Below, in pieces: positions 1 through 13,100 of a stretch of DNA of 64,000 nt. Below the pieces are notes generated by a model that made no database searches, was not told the DNA's origin, and worked only from the letters and a program-made list of their open reading frames with translations. Source of the stretch: Agroathelia rolfsii (taxonomy: Eukaryota > Basidiomycota > Agaricomycetes > Amylocorticiales > Amylocorticiaceae); the NCBI GenBank assembly GCA_018343915.1, contig JABRWF010000004.1, positions 2,666,001 through 2,730,000 of the forward strand. The letters run 5' to 3'. Each line of letters begins with the position of its first letter. Position 1 is the first letter of the stretch. Made by a program: the position numbers and the translations under genes.

Positions 1-1012
1 CCTTCGTACGAAGACAGATCCGGTGAGATCTTGCGCCTTTTTCTTGGTGGGGGCTGGAAGGATTCTTGAGTAGACATTATTTTCTGTGTATTTATATTAA
101 CAAGGGATGAACAATCAGATCAAAGTGATCAATTTATTTTGAATTGGCGCGTGCATACCTCTTGGAAATCACATAGCTCTTCTGAGAGGGATAGAGCCTC
201 TACCAATAGTTTGTCGACGGCATCGCGTGACTCGGGTGAAGAGAGAAAGTCGGGCAGGCGTGAGGGCTGAGGGGTGATCAGTCATGAGAACGATGACGCT
301 TGGTCCTAAGAGCAAGGTACATACCATAGGAAATCTATTAGAGGCCGCAACGGCTTTTTGAAGCCTTATTCGAGCGTCCAATAAGGAGTCCCAGATGGCC
401 TGTTGGTGTAGTGTAGTTATCAGCCTTTGCAAACATGCTCTGACGACCCTTGTTATCGTCGTCGGGGCTACAAGAAAACAGACACTTACCAGTTGCTGGG
501 AAACGGCTTTGCCCTTTTTGCGATCTTCCTCACGCGCCTTGCGCAGGGCGGTAGACATGCCTTGATCGCCATCATCGTTGTCATCATCATGCTGTCTATT
601 GCCCTCGGTGCCGTCGTCCTCATTCTCATCGTCATCGTTTGCCTCTGATTCATCATTTTCATCACCCTCTTCGTCGCTCTGTGGGGTGGTATTTGACTCC
701 GACTGAGTGCCACTTGAAGAAGGAGCGTCCTGGCCATTATCGTCGTCAGCTATATAATCCCCCTGGTCTTGGGCCCCGTCTGAGTGGTCAGCTGCATGGT
801 CAGGAGCCGGACTATCAACGCGGTCGTCGACCTCGTGTATCAGTTCTTGTTCATTATCGGATAATCCATCGACATCATGTTCTTCTTCTTCGTCCTCGCT
901 GTGATCGGAATAGTGTTGAAATTGTAATAGCTGCTTGCGTGAGATGCGTCTGCCGTCGTATTTTGGGTCAGCGATGCTGTCGTGGAGTTTACGCAGAGCA
1001 GAAGGCCTGTTT

Positions 1013-1046
<34 letters not shown>

Positions 1047-1450
1047 GATCGGGTGAAAAAATCAAACGATCAGCAACACGTAAAAAGATGGCATGCAATA
1101 GTAGCAAGGAGGGAGCGTGTGACTTGCCCGACATCGACATAGTGAGCCCTGGCGGCGGAGAGGTCTTTGTGAACAGGGGCTGCCTCGCCTGCATCGCCGG
1201 TAATATGGGCGTCTTCCGGGTCGAAATCTGTGGCACGGGACCAAATTATGAAAATAAAATATAAAATAAAATAAAAAAGTAACAAGGCAGAAGTGAGAGA
1301 TGAGAACATTTTATAAATCAAAAACATACACACCAAGGGGTGCTACATCATCGAGCTGGGCAAGCTGGTCTGCTAGTGATACTATACAATGCAGTAATAA
1401 GTAAACTAGATGTAATGCAAGAGAAAGAGAGACAGACTGCGTTTGGCCAT
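1..1450 (-). CDS. BFR2: BFR2/AATF ribosome biogenesis factor (3' end outside window)
   Basis: Nucleolar protein of the AATF/Che-1/Bfr2 family, needed for early small-subunit ribosome assembly. Inferred exons: 1450-1438, 1381-1334, 1227-1128, 1006-490, 399-325, 266-159 and 53-1 (runs off the window). The join gives the family N-terminus (SLADQLAQLDDVAPLDFDPE, then AHYVDVGPSALRKLHDS), a long acidic Asp/Glu tract, the conserved helix AIWDSLLDARIRLQKAV and a basic stretch PPPRKRRK before the window edge. All junction phases agree. Intron 3 starts with GCAAGT instead of GT and carries a (GT/CA) repeat close to its acceptor. The first exon (13 nt, MAKR) rests on a weak donor GTCTGT and is the least certain part. 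It is transcribed away from the CRF1-like gene. Assignment is firm from the motifs; the end of the AATF domain cannot be seen. Confidence 0.82.
1014..1043. repeat. (GT)n dinucleotide microsatellite
   Basis: About 15 uninterrupted GT units. It lies in BFR2 intron 3; read on the gene's strand it is a CA repeat ending about 10 nt before the 3' splice site. Confidence 0.95.
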
Positions 1451-1926
1451 GGTCGTTGTTGGGTGGGAAGATGGATAATAATTTGATCGGCTCCAGGCCG
1501 GGTCAGGCTCTTCTCTCAGCCACGACGACGACGAGGAGCAGCAACAACAGCAGCAGCAGTGCTCATATTATTACTGTCTAGTAGATAAAAAGACAAGCCA
1601 GACTGGATCCTATCTTGCCGATCTTCTTATGTCCCTCTCTTGCAAACCATGCCCAAGTCTCGTATTCCCGGTGAGCCCATATAGCGATGATATTTTGCCA
1701 TGTCGCCCAGCTTCCGGCTCTCGCTTGTCCTCTTTGCTCATTTCTCTCCTTCTTTTCTTTCTTTCTTTCCTTCCCCCCTCTTTCAATCTTTTGTCCTCTC
1801 CCCTCATTCCCTATCCCCCACTCCCCCTTCTGACCCTATCTAATCATCTCGATTACTCCAGGAAATCAAAAACAGCAGATATTCCCTCTCGACCCTGCTT
1901 ATTCCCATACCATAGACATCGCAAAC
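1451..1926. promoter_or_regulatory. divergent intergenic region BFR2 / CRF1-like
   Basis: The 476 bp between two diverging start codons must hold both promoters. A CT-rich stretch (about 1740-1830) lies just upstream of the plus-strand ATG, a common feature of fungal promoters and leaders. No clear TATA box seen. Confidence 0.5.
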
Positions 1927-4900
1927 ATGTCCCTTATCGAAGATGATGTCGACGACAACGACATCTGCCCCGTCTGCGACGGCGAGTGCACCTGTGGGCC
2001 CCCGCCCTCCTCTAGCACAGCCCTCTCGCCACCGAGACTGACTCCTGTCGCCGTCGTTGCACCCAGTCCAAACCTAAACCCCAATGGCGACAGTCCTGCG
2101 CTCACACCTGTTGCTGCCCCTCGTCCTCATCCTCTTAAGATCAGGCTAACCGTGCCACCGAACATGCTCACTAAAAATACGGCTGGCTCGCCCCCAACTT
2201 CCAAGCCGGCACACAAACTGCCCAAGTTCAAAAAATTCAAACATCTCATGTCGGATCAAGATGCTGCTGCTTCTCAGCCACACTATCAAGATCCTTCTTC
2301 ATCGACGTCATCCATAGCCATTGCTGGCCCCAGCAGCCATCACCAGTCCACACCCTTTGCCGTCGCCGTGTCTAAGAAAAAGGGCAGCATAAGCCATCAT
2401 GGTCATAACAACAATACCGGCAGCCATCATCATCGCACCGGCAGCCACAGCAAACTTTCCAAGTCTTCGTCTTTGTCCAACCGCCGCGACATCTCTCCTT
2501 CTGCTTCATATTATCCCCAATATGGCATGGCCATGCAGGCGCGTAAAGACGCCCTCACGAGAAAAGCACGTGCCCTCAAAGCTAAAAACACGGCCGTTAA
2601 AAAATTCGCGGCTGCCAAGAAGAAAAAGACTAAAAGAGCGCGCAAGCCTATGCCTTGGGATGTGGACGATTCCGAGGACGACAGCCATAACATCTTTCAA
2701 GCTGGGCTCTACAGCGATGAAGACGACGATCTCATCCCCTATGGTGGGAATAATAATGACAACAATGACGGCCATCTGGATCACTTGCCAACGTTTATGC
2801 CTGCCTCGGCACTGTCCAGTGAATCTGAAGCGAGCATCTCGTCATTGTCAGAACTGACCTCGGAAGAATCTGACGCATCTGTCGTCGCTGAAGAAGAGAC
2901 CTTTATTGTACAACAGGAGGAACGCCGGCCACACGACAAGGCTCGCGTGCGCCGCGAGCTGCTCGGCGACGACGCACCACGACATACGTTGCAGAACAAC
3001 AATAACTGGATCATCCGCCCGCGCCAGAAGAGTGTCGGCCTTAGCGACGTCGACATGGACACCGACAGCGAAGCCACTGAGGAGGAGGAACTCCAGAACG
3101 ACGACCAGGACATGCTCGAGGGTGATGACGATGACGACGAGGAGGATGAAGACGAGGCGGCGGATGGCGACGGTGAGTCGGACCGGGAGGAGCTGCACGC
3201 GCGCTACGTTGGCCTCGCCACGGGCTGGTCCGACGACGAAGAGTCGAGCTTTGACGCAGACCTCTTCTTCGCCAACCTGTCCGACTCGAGCGCGCACGAC
3301 TCCTCCTCGTCCGACTGCGCCGCGGACGATGACGGGTACCAGACCGACATCGGCTCCGTCACCGCCGCCAACGAGCTCCGATCGGAGGGGCTCGAGATCG
3401 CGCAGGGGTGGGACGGCCAGATCGTGTTCACCACTGCAAGCGCACCGCATGGGCACGGTGTACTCGATCTCGATTTTGAGGCACGCGCGGCCGCGCTGGC
3501 CGAGGCAGATGCAGATGCAGATGTGGAGGCGAGCGATGACGTCGTCATGACAGATTATTACGAAGGCGATGAAGACGATGCGGACGACCTCGACGACGAT
3601 GTGGCGTTCGATGACGATGGCTGCTCAGACGGCGGTGACACGACCGATGATGAGCTCGTAGACGAGCATAACCGTCCAACGGCGCGCGCGCTCGCGCTAT
3701 TCCGTTGGCCGGCCAGCGTATCGACTATCAACCCACTGGTGATCGCCAGTCCATCAGCCAGCCCGGCCCCCCGCGCGAATCGGTCCACTGTGAGCGGCAG
3801 TATCGACGACGATAATCTTGATTCGCCCATTGCAGGCAAGCGAGGCAACTTCTTCTCATTTTCGTTGGACGACTTTGCGGAGCCGGATGAGAGCAGCTTT
3901 GCGAAGCAGAACAGGGGCCCACCATCTGTAGGTGGCTTCCCTTCGCGGGGCAGTTTTACAGCGACGAGCGAGACGTCTGCAGAGAGGATTATCATCGATC
4001 GCAAGACGCCTGGGCCGCTTCCGCTGCCGTACAGGCTCGTTCGGGGTCGTACGCGTCCTCGAGCGTACAGCAGCAGTACCAACAGTGACGTGTGTATTTT
4101 TTCTCTTTTGGTTTTTTTTTTGTGTTTAGTCTAGACTTCTTATCTTTTTCTCCACATCTTATCTTTTCATCTCTCTATTTCGTACATGCGCCTCGTTTTC
4201 TTTTGTTTAGTTTGATATCCGGGGTCGCTCGCTCTCGCTGTCCCGTAGCCACCACCCGCTCTCGCTTTCGATTCCGTCCATCACAGAGGAGCACATCGCG
4301 CCCTCCGACGACGACGCCTCGCTCCCTGCCACGTCCATCGATCTCGACGATGTCCTGCATTCATCCGTGCTCGAGGCGGGCCCACAAGAGGCCATGACGT
4401 CGTCCTACCTATCAAGCGAGCCCGAGGCACGCAACGCCCTCAACAGCCACGATCACACCATCGTCACCGCTACCGTTACTACCACTAACAACAACAGCAC
4501 CAACAACACCTGCTCTGACCTCGACCGATGGGATCACATCCCTGTCGACACCTTCCGACGCGCACGTGAGGCTGGCGGCGACACCACTGCGGGCGCTGCT
4601 ACGACCGAGGGTGTCACAGAAAGCTTCTCGGCCATGTCTGTCATGAAGAGCCCGTATCAGAAGCAGGAGGGCCCGTTTGCGCTGCGGCCGCCGTTCGGTA
4701 CGGCGCTGTATCATAATAGGGCCGCGGCGCGCGTGCGACGGGCGCGTGCGAGGCAGGCGCCTGGGACGCCGACGCCGATGAGTAAGATGATGTCACCCGG
4801 GAGGATGAATAATAAGATGGTATTGTCGCCCATGTTGTTGCCTCTGCGTGGGAGTGGTGGGGATGGGGATGTGACGCCGACGACGTTAGGCGATGGAAGT

Positions 4901-5167
4901 GGTAGTACTCAACTCGAAGCCATGTCGTCCGGCGGTATCAGTAACAAGACGCGCAAGGAGCTGAGGCGCGAGAAGAAGATGAAACGCAAGGCGCTCGCTC
5001 CTGCTGGTGCGGCGCATCGCAATCCGTACCCGCATCAGCATCATCACCAGCAACATCATCATTTTAACCACCACCATCATCAGCATTATCCGAATATGAA
5101 GTCGCGCAGTACGGGTGCCGTGCAGCGTATGGGATCAATGGGGGCGCCGTCGCCGTTGAACCTATGA
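1927..5167 (+). CDS. acidic nuclear protein with CRF1/IFH1-like segment
   Basis: Two exons, 1927-4089 and 4211-5167 (phase 0, GTGTGT donor, TTTAG acceptor), about 1039 residues. Near the N-terminus is a compact cysteine motif CPVCDGECTCG that could bind metal. A basic region follows (about residues 195-240), then several long Asp/Glu/Ser tracts. Around residues 575-625 there is a block GGDTTDDELVDEHNRPTARA followed by LFRWPASVSTINPL, which I recall from fungal proteins annotated with the CRF1/IFH1 transcription-factor domain (IFH1 acts with Fhl1 at ribosomal-protein genes). The tail is His-rich (roughly residues 1000-1025) and basic. Seen: motif layout and low complexity. Known: CRF1/IFH1 role in yeast. 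Inferred: the same role here. The sequence could instead be an unrelated acidic nuclear protein; the coding call itself is strong. Confidence 0.7.
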
Positions 5168-6909
5168 AAAAAAATAAATCTGCAATTTGAAATCAAACCA
5201 AACCAAAACTTGTGGCCGTCTGTCTTTTTTTAGGGGGAAGCTGAATGACCACCATGCGCAATACTAACGTATTGTGACTTTTTTTTTCTCGGTTTGATTC
5301 TTTTCTGTCTGTGCTATACTCATGCATTCATACATTTCCCCCTCCCCCTTTTATTTTTCTTATGGCGTTGTCATTTTTTTTTGTCTCGCTCTCGAGACCA
5401 TGTCATATTACCCCACTTCCTTCATCGACTTCTTTTTTTTTTGTTGACGATGTTTGCTCTTTCTCTATGTTGTATCCTAATACTCAAGTTCCCTTTCTCT
5501 CTTTCTTTCTTTCTGTTCCATTTCAGCTCATGCCCCTTCGAATTTCCTTTTTCTTCCACCCTCCCACCCATTCAATCTTGTTCATTTCTCATTCCTATCA
5601 TCCCATGGTTCCCTCAACCCTCAGCCACATTGCCATTAATGATTATCACATTCAATTGCATGCCAATCACCTTTCTTCTTCTATTCTATCCACCGAATTT
5701 CGAATCTCAAATTTTCAACCTCGGTTTCTTCCATCCATTCATGACCCTTTTCCCCTCAAAAATCCGGCTTGTACCCGTGAGCAACACCTCCCTCCCTCCA
5801 CTCAAATATCCCCTCTTGTATCATTTGCATTTTTTATGTCTATTCCTCTATTCCTTTCTTAACGCTATCATCTCTTATCTGTCATCATTACCTCCCCATC
5901 CATCCGCCTTCCCCTCATATCCCTACTGTTTATCTCGTCTTGCTCCTACTCACTAATTTAAAATATGTGTCCCCCTCAAAAATATCCCTGGGTGGATCGT
6001 CTGTCTATCCCTCTTCCCCTTTTCTTAGTTTTTTTCTTTTGGGTTTCTTGCTCTCCCTTGCACACTCCCACATTATGTCATTTTATCCAGTTGTCGCCTC
6101 CTCGCCAAATCCCTTCCTATTCCACTTCGTCCATTTACTCATGCACCACCATCCATTATCACCATCAACAAATTCTTGCCATTTTTCTCACCTTTTTCTC
6201 ATTATGAATTTTGACCGCATTTGAGTAGCAGTCTGTTATAATTACCAGTTTGGATGAATTCGAATAAAAAGAAATTCTTGCTACTATTTACTACTTACTA
6301 CTGAATACTAGTAGTGATACCCAATTTGTTTATGAAATTCTTGTTATCTTTTTCTTCTTCGATAGTAGAAGCCTTGGGATCATGACTATCAACCTGATGA
6401 GCTCAAACAAGCCTAGTAGTTTGCTTGTAGGTAGACCCCGGATGTTCGCCGCTGTGCGATCGAGAACGGCCCTGAGCTCAAGATAATCTATGCTTCTATC
6501 GTTTGATCGAGTTCAACTTCATTCATACACATGTTAGTCACTTTATTTTGTCTATTTTGAATTTTGCTATATTTCTATGCAAGCGCAGGTAAATATGAAG
6601 TGAAAAAAAAAACGAGAGTTGACCTCGGAAAAGAAAATGATAGTAATACAAACTAAAGAAGAAGACATTCGAGGATATGTACAGCCACGTGAAAAACATT
6701 GAATAGAATTAAAAACATTTCCTCCTGCTTGAATAGCCCTGAGAACAAGCCAGCAAAATGCCCCTTTTTTTGACAACAAATATATGACCTCGGAGATGCT
6801 CCGGAGCATGCCACCAAGCCCAACCAAAAAGACAATAAATAAATAAACCAGAACCAAAATCGATGTACCTCTTGACTTCAAAAACGCGCCTCGTCAACCC
6901 AAGATACGA
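5168..6909. other. non-coding convergent interval between CRF1-like gene and VRG4
   Basis: Both neighbours end here, so it holds their 3' UTRs. Open frames inside it are composed almost only of Phe, Ser, Pro, Leu, His and Ile and follow from base bias. I see no supported gene. Confidence 0.6.
5290..6230 (+). repeat. long pyrimidine-rich tract
   Basis: Roughly 940 bp in which the plus strand is strongly C/T-biased with many short T and C runs and few G. It is not a simple tandem repeat. It directly follows the CRF1-like gene, so it may be part of a long 3' UTR or an old low-complexity expansion. Confidence 0.75.
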
Positions 6910-8463
6910 TCATCGCCTATGGGTCATGGGAAGCACGCCGCCGCCGCCGCCCTCGCGCGACGCAGCGGCGGCCTCGGCCTTCTTCTGATTGTTCTTGGCG
7001 ACGGCGTAGACGAGTCCGGCAAAGAAGCCAAGCGCAATCGCGCTCACGTTTCCCGTTGTCGCTGGATCGTTGAAGAAGATCAAGCCCGAGGCGGCCACAG
7101 GGAGTTTGTTCAGTGCACCGACCATGCTGTTATGAAAGAGAGATAGATAGAGGTGTTTGGTGAGTGGGTGTGGATTAGAAAAGAAAAAAGGAGCTTGATA
7201 TCTCACCTATACGTTGTGCTGCTCGTCACGCGTACGCACCATGCGGTAGTGTAGGATATGCCTACTGCTGCTGCGCCTGAGAACGCGATGGCGAAGAGGA
7301 GGAAGTTGCGCGTCTCTGCGGGGCTGTATTAATGAAAAAAGAATGTCTAGTTGAGCTGTTATTCAAAGATTAATATGTGAGGCTGAACATACAAGTTTGC
7401 CTCGAGGCTCGCCGTGCCCCAGTCCTCAACGAGGAAGGAGAAGACGATAAGAATGGGTATGCTCAGCAGATTATTGTAGAACATGGAGTCCCAGTCGGAG
7501 AATCCCGTGCTCTTAATGCGCTTGCGCATGGAAAGCACATATGCCGCGGATGCGAGGCAGTTGAGTGCCATCCAAATGTAGCCCACGTTGAATGCAGAGA
7601 GCGACGTGGATAGCGAGAGGTCGGCGGACGAAGAGGATATCGCAATTTTGGTGGCGGAGGAAACGTCCGCGTAGGCAGCAACGATGGAGGAGATGACCTA
7701 GCGATAACGGGAATGGGCCAAATTGAAATAATGAGTGTGTCTGTGTTGGCATACCATGAGGATGAAGGATATGAGTGTAAGGCCTGTAACCCTACCACCA
7801 AACCAGATGACCTCGCCATATGCCTGTCGATATGAGTGAGTCAATTAAATAATAATCGGAGAAGTTCTCCGAGAGAGTGGAGGCGTACAATCAATATGAT
7901 TGTCAGGTTTTTAAAGATCGTGTAAACAGGTATTGTGAGGAATTGCTATGTATGCAGTACCATGAGTTGTTTCGTAGATAAGGTATTGATCTAATGGAGA
8001 CATACCAGACTCTTACTGCCAGTATAGATGACTGCGACAAGCATCGCACTTATTGGAAACCAGGCCTTGGCGTCTGCCATATCAAAGTCTCGGAACGAAA
8101 TGATCCCCAATCTCTTGACGATAAGGACGCAGGCAGAGCAGACGGATGATTGGATTGCGAGCAGGAGAAACGTCATGGTGAAATTGGCACCAGAGACGAC
8201 ATACTATACACAAAGGCAATGAATCGGAGTCGGTGGACAGCTTGATATTGAGATTTTGAATTCCAATGTTGGCGGCAACATAGACAGACCTTATTTACGA
8301 CCGTCATCAGAATAGAGGCTACACAGTAGGCGAGCACCGAGGCGATTTGGGTCTGTAACACGGTCCCATTGTCTTTGGCGTGTGCAGAGCCTGTAGCAAG
8401 GGCTTTCCTGAGCTCAACAACGTCCTGTTCGGACTCTTTGGAATTGTCGTTCTGGTGCGACAT
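6910..8463 (-). CDS. VRG4: GDP-mannose transporter VRG4
   Basis: Golgi antiporter (drug/metabolite transporter superfamily) bringing GDP-mannose into the lumen for protein and lipid mannosylation. Seven exons: 8463-8290, 8203-8006, 7945-7889, 7823-7755, 7697-7393, 7323-7207 and 7126-6910, giving 378 residues, the normal family length. The deduced protein follows yeast Vrg4 closely through about ten membrane segments, including [59 protein letters not shown] and [21 protein letters not shown]; the last contains the GALNK nucleotide-sugar recognition motif. The short N-terminus is cytosolic and hydrophilic. The last exon ends in an Ala/Gly-rich tail. Every exon junction is in phase. Divergent to PYC across 1.7 kb. 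Confidence 0.96.
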
Positions 8464-10164
8464 GGTGGTAGTTAAGATAGTAAAGAGTGTGGGTGTATGA
8501 TTATAACTGGCGTTGGTGTCGTGGCAGAATTATAGAAGTAATAGTGCTTTGCTGCAACGCGGTTAGCGATGGAAGAAATGACCTAGTCGCACGTGAGCTG
8601 CGCCCGCCGTCATTTCGCCTTCTCTCTTTTGCTTCCGATCATCCATCCTTGGCTTCTGCCAGCACGTCCACCAGCATGGGATTGCTGGCATGGACCTCTA
8701 TGCATTGATGATCTATATATTTTCTAGATATATGAATGTACGAGAAGGATCGTATCCTCAGTCTAGGCACATAAAAGCAAGCTGATTTCAAATTGCACTA
8801 TGTTAGAAGGATATTGACAGAGTACTAGCAGCGCAGGTGGTGGTAACTGCCCAACAGCAGCAGGGATGGAAGTTGTTACCATGTATTCTGGGCACATGTA
8901 CTCGGAGTATTCTCTAGGCAACATCGGCTTGAAAGTCGTATTTCCAACATGTCAGCTTATGTACCTTCAGATCCATAATAACTCAGTCTATAATCACCCG
9001 TACGCCATCTTACGTACATACATGGTCTCTTCGTAATATAGAGGGTGACTTCTTCCATTAACTGAATCAATATGACGCTACGTGGCTGTGGGGAAATATT
9101 TTTATTTATCGTATAGCGTACTGCAACCCTTTCCTCCCGCAGGGGGATTGGGTAACACGCTTGGCGTGTTCGCTGAATACACGCCGAGCCATATATAAGC
9201 GAACGTTGGTGCTAGAATTCATTCATCTTCCTTATCATGGAACAAAGAAGGGCTTCTGGTTGAGATGCCCAGCCTGGAGATAAATACTGTGTTCATAATA
9301 AATCAATGCTAGCAGAGCCGATCAGAACCCACTTTGCTCGCATCTGTCGTCCAAGTCTATTCTGTTATTTGAAAGAGGACATACTGAGAGCGGAATTACG
9401 CTCGTTCTCACTAGCAAAGAAGCTGTAGTGGGGCATGATAGTGGGGACGCAAAATAGACGGCGGGCTTGGTTGGCTGCTCGGAGATGCGAACATGGTTAC
9501 ATCAAGGGTGTACTGATAACACTCTAGCGCGAACTGGACATTGATCAGATCATTTTGCGGATGTGATTATACCGAGTGGGATGGATGTGCGCGTTCGCAG
9601 GCAGCTAATTGTGGCCGCTTAGCCGGGGCGTCTGATCTCCATTGGCACATATGCATGCATGGTGTACAGTTCGTCAGCGTATGGGATCTGCTACTAGGGG
9701 GGAGCGATAATAAATTTATCTCGATAGACATATCTCCTTTGCACGGCTGCACATGGATGCACGCATGGGCCAGACGTCGCCGTAGGGCGCGCAGTGGTCC
9801 TTGTCCGGCCGTGGGTGATGCAGACATCGTGTGGAGATAAATGGCATGTCGAGCTCGACGAGATGTCTGCACACTGTTCGACGGCGGATTTTACATGTGT
9901 TTATGCGCAACCGCTCTAAATCCTAAATCCGGGTGGAAAATAATGGGCAAGTCTTGTCCATGAGCGGATGAGTAGCAGTAGCAGCAGCCAAGGGCGAGTC
10001 TGAGAAACAGAGATAAGAATCCGGCCCATTTTCACAAGGGTCCTACTCTGTACGACGGCCCGTCGCCCCCCCCCCCACTCCAACCCTTTCCTCCTCTCTT
10101 CTCTCTTTCTCTCCCTTGAACCTCGACCACGACGATCGCAGGCTCACTTCATCCATAGTTCACC
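8464..10164. promoter_or_regulatory. divergent intergenic region VRG4 / PYC
   Basis: Contains both promoters. A TATA-like string (ATATATAAG) lies near 9190, far from either ATG. A perfect 7-bp inverted repeat with a 3-nt spacer (AACACGC at 9154-9160, GCGTGTT at 9164-9170) is a possible regulator site. A C-rich then CT-rich leader (about 10066-10115) precedes the PYC ATG. No supported gene. Confidence 0.5.
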
Positions 10165-13100
10165 ATGGCATCCTCATCCTCTGAAACTGATCCTTTGCAC
10201 CCCCCGCGCCTCGCGCCCATCTTCGCCAATACCCCCAGCGCACCCGGCACTCCCGTGCACTCCATTAATACCATCCGCCGCAAGTCGGCAGGTCACAGCG
10301 GCCCCCTCACCAAGATCCTTGTTGCCAACCGTGGTGTAAGTACCATTACCCATCTCGATCTTGCATTTTCAAACATGATCGGCTCACGCATACGCGCATA
10401 TACCCATTGTAGGAAATCGCCATCCGTGTTTTCCGTACTTCCCATGAGCTGGCAATGCACACTGTCGCGATCTATTCTTTTGAGGATCGCCTGTCTGCCC
10501 ACCGTCAAAAGGTCAGTCAATAGCACAATAAATGTCGAAAAGACGCGAAATCTAACTTGATCTTGTCTTATCGCTTTGCGAATATAGGCAGATGAAGCAT
10601 ACCAAGTCGGCAAGGGCCTTACTCCCGTCGCTGCATATCTTGCTCAGGACGACATCATCCGCATCGCCCTCGAGCATGGTGTTGACATGATCCACCCTGG
10701 GTACGTTTTATCGCGCTCTCGAAAAATATATTATCTGATTATCATCTTCTTATTTTAAAATCTCGCAATTTTGAAATCGATGGACATTGATTAATCTACA
10801 GTTATGGTTTCCTCTCTGAGAACGCAACATTCGCCAAGAAAGTCGAGCAAGCTGGCATTGCTTTCGTTGGCCCCACACCAGAAGTCATTGACAGTCTTGG
10901 TGACAAGACCAAGGCCAGGACAATCGGTAAGATGATATATGCATGAGAACCAAATAACACAAAATCTCATGATTAAATCGCGACAGCTATGAAGGTCGGC
11001 GTTCCCGTCGTCCCTGGTACCCCTGGACCCGTCGAATCCTACGAGGATGGTTCCGCTTTCATCAAGGAATACGGTTTCCCTGGTCAGTGTACAAATAATG
11101 ATATTCAAGACAAAAATCTCATAATTTCTTCTGAATCCAGTCATCATTAAGGCTGCCATGGGTGGTGGTGGACGTGGTATGCGTGTTGTGCGTGAAGAGG
11201 CCGACTTCAAGTCCTCTTTTGAGCGTGCTGTGTCCGAGGCCAAGTCCGCCTTCGGTGACGGTACCGTCTTCATCGAACGCTTCCTCGAGCGCCCGCGCCA
11301 CATTGAAGTCCAGATCCTTGCTGATGCCCAGGGTAACACCGTCCACCTGTTCGAGCGTGACTGCTCCGTCCAGCGTCGTCACCAAAAGGTCGTCGAAGTC
11401 GCGCCCGCGACGCACCTCCCCGAGGAGGTCCGCCAGGCAATCTTGAGCGACGCCATCAAGCTCGCCAAGAGCGTCGGATACAGGAACGCTGGTACGGCCG
11501 AGTTCCTGGTCGACCAGATGGGCAGGCACTACTTCATCGAAATCAACCCCCGTATTCAAGTCGAGCACACTATCACTGGTTCGTTAGAAGTAATCTATTA
11601 TTGGGTTGATCCTAATCTCACGGTCCTCTCTTCTTCTTAAACAGAGGAGATCACCGGCATCGATATCGTCGCTGCTCAGATCCAGATAGCCGCTGGTGCT
11701 ACGCTACCCCAACTCGGTCTCACCCAGGAGGCCATCACTCGCCGCGGCTTTGCCATCCAGTGCCGTGTCACAACCGAAGATGCTGCTGCTGGCTTCCAGC
11801 CCGATACGGGTAAGATCGAGGTCTACCGCAGCGCAGGTGGTAACGGTGTCCGTCTCGATGCCAGTTCTGGCTTTGCTGGAGCTCAGATCACTGTGAGTCT
11901 GTTTCGTTTCCCTTAGAGGTTGATATTTTGTGTCTTATTGTAATTGTAGCCCCACTACGACAGTTTGCTCGTCAAGTGCACAGTCAGCGGCACGACCTAC
12001 GAAGTGGCTAGGCGCAAGATGCTCCGCGCCCTTGTCGAGTTCCGTATTCGTGGTGTCAAGACCAACATTCCTTTCCTCTTCCGTCTGCTGACCTCTGATG
12101 TCTTCATCGGCGGCAAGACCTGGACGACTGTGAGTTGGATCATCAATCTAGACCAGAAAAAAACCATTCCAATTCTAATTCATTCCCATAGTTCATCGAT
12201 GACACGCCCGACCTCTTCAAGCTCGTTCAGAGCCAGAACCGTGCCCAGAAGCTCCTCGCCTACCTTGGCGACCTGGCCGTCAACGGCAGCTCCATCAAGG
12301 GCCAGTCCGGCGAACCCGGCCTCAAGACCGACATTGTCATCCCTACGCTCCAGAACCGCGATGACCCCGCGGGCGCACCGCTCGACACCTCGCAGCCGTG
12401 CACCGTCGGCTGGCGCAACATCATCGTCGAGAAGGGCCCTGAGGCATTCGCCAAGGCCGTGCGCGAGTACCCCGGCACGCTGATCATGGACACCACCTGG
12501 CGTGATGCGCACCAGTCGCTACTCGCCACGCGTCTGAGGACGGTGGATATGGTCAACATCGCCAAGGAGACATCCTGGGCACTCGCCAACGCGTTCTCGC
12601 TCGAGATGTGGGGCGGTGCGACGTTTGATGTCTCGATGCGCTTCTTGTACGAGGACCCTTGGGAGAGATTGGTGAGTCCGATCCGAGGATTGTTATTATG
12701 TGTAACTGAGCGCATATACTGACTGAAAATGGCTGTGAAATGTAGCGCACTCTTCGTAAGCTCGTGCCCAACATTCCTTTCCAGGCTCTCGTCCGTGGTG
12801 CCAACGGTGTCGGATACACTGTCTACCCGTAAGCACTTGTTTATTTTGAGCGATATTGATCACTTTATTGATAACATTATAACAGTGACAACGCCATCTA
12901 CGACTTCTCCAAGAAGGCCGTCGAGAATGGTCTCGATATCTTCCGTGTGTTCGATTCTTTGAATTACTTCGAGAACGTGAGTTTGGCCAAGGGATGCCTA
13001 AATCGTAGAGCCGAGGCTAAAATATTTCCTTGCTCTCTTTTAGATGCGCCTCGGTATCGATGCCGCTAAGAAGGCTGGTGGTGTCGTCGAGGCCGTCGTC

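Noticed and set aside
2848..4082. Long antisense frames opposite the acidic CRF1-like gene
   Set aside because: Follow from Asp/Glu codon repeats of the real gene on the plus strand.
5294..5956. 220-codon open frame on the plus strand
   Set aside because: Made almost only of Phe, Ser, Pro, Leu, His and Ile because of the pyrimidine bias; a second frame is equally open; no motif.
9541..9872. Two overlapping ~100-codon frames on opposite strands upstream of PYC
   Set aside because: Mutual shadows without family features; lie in promoter DNA.
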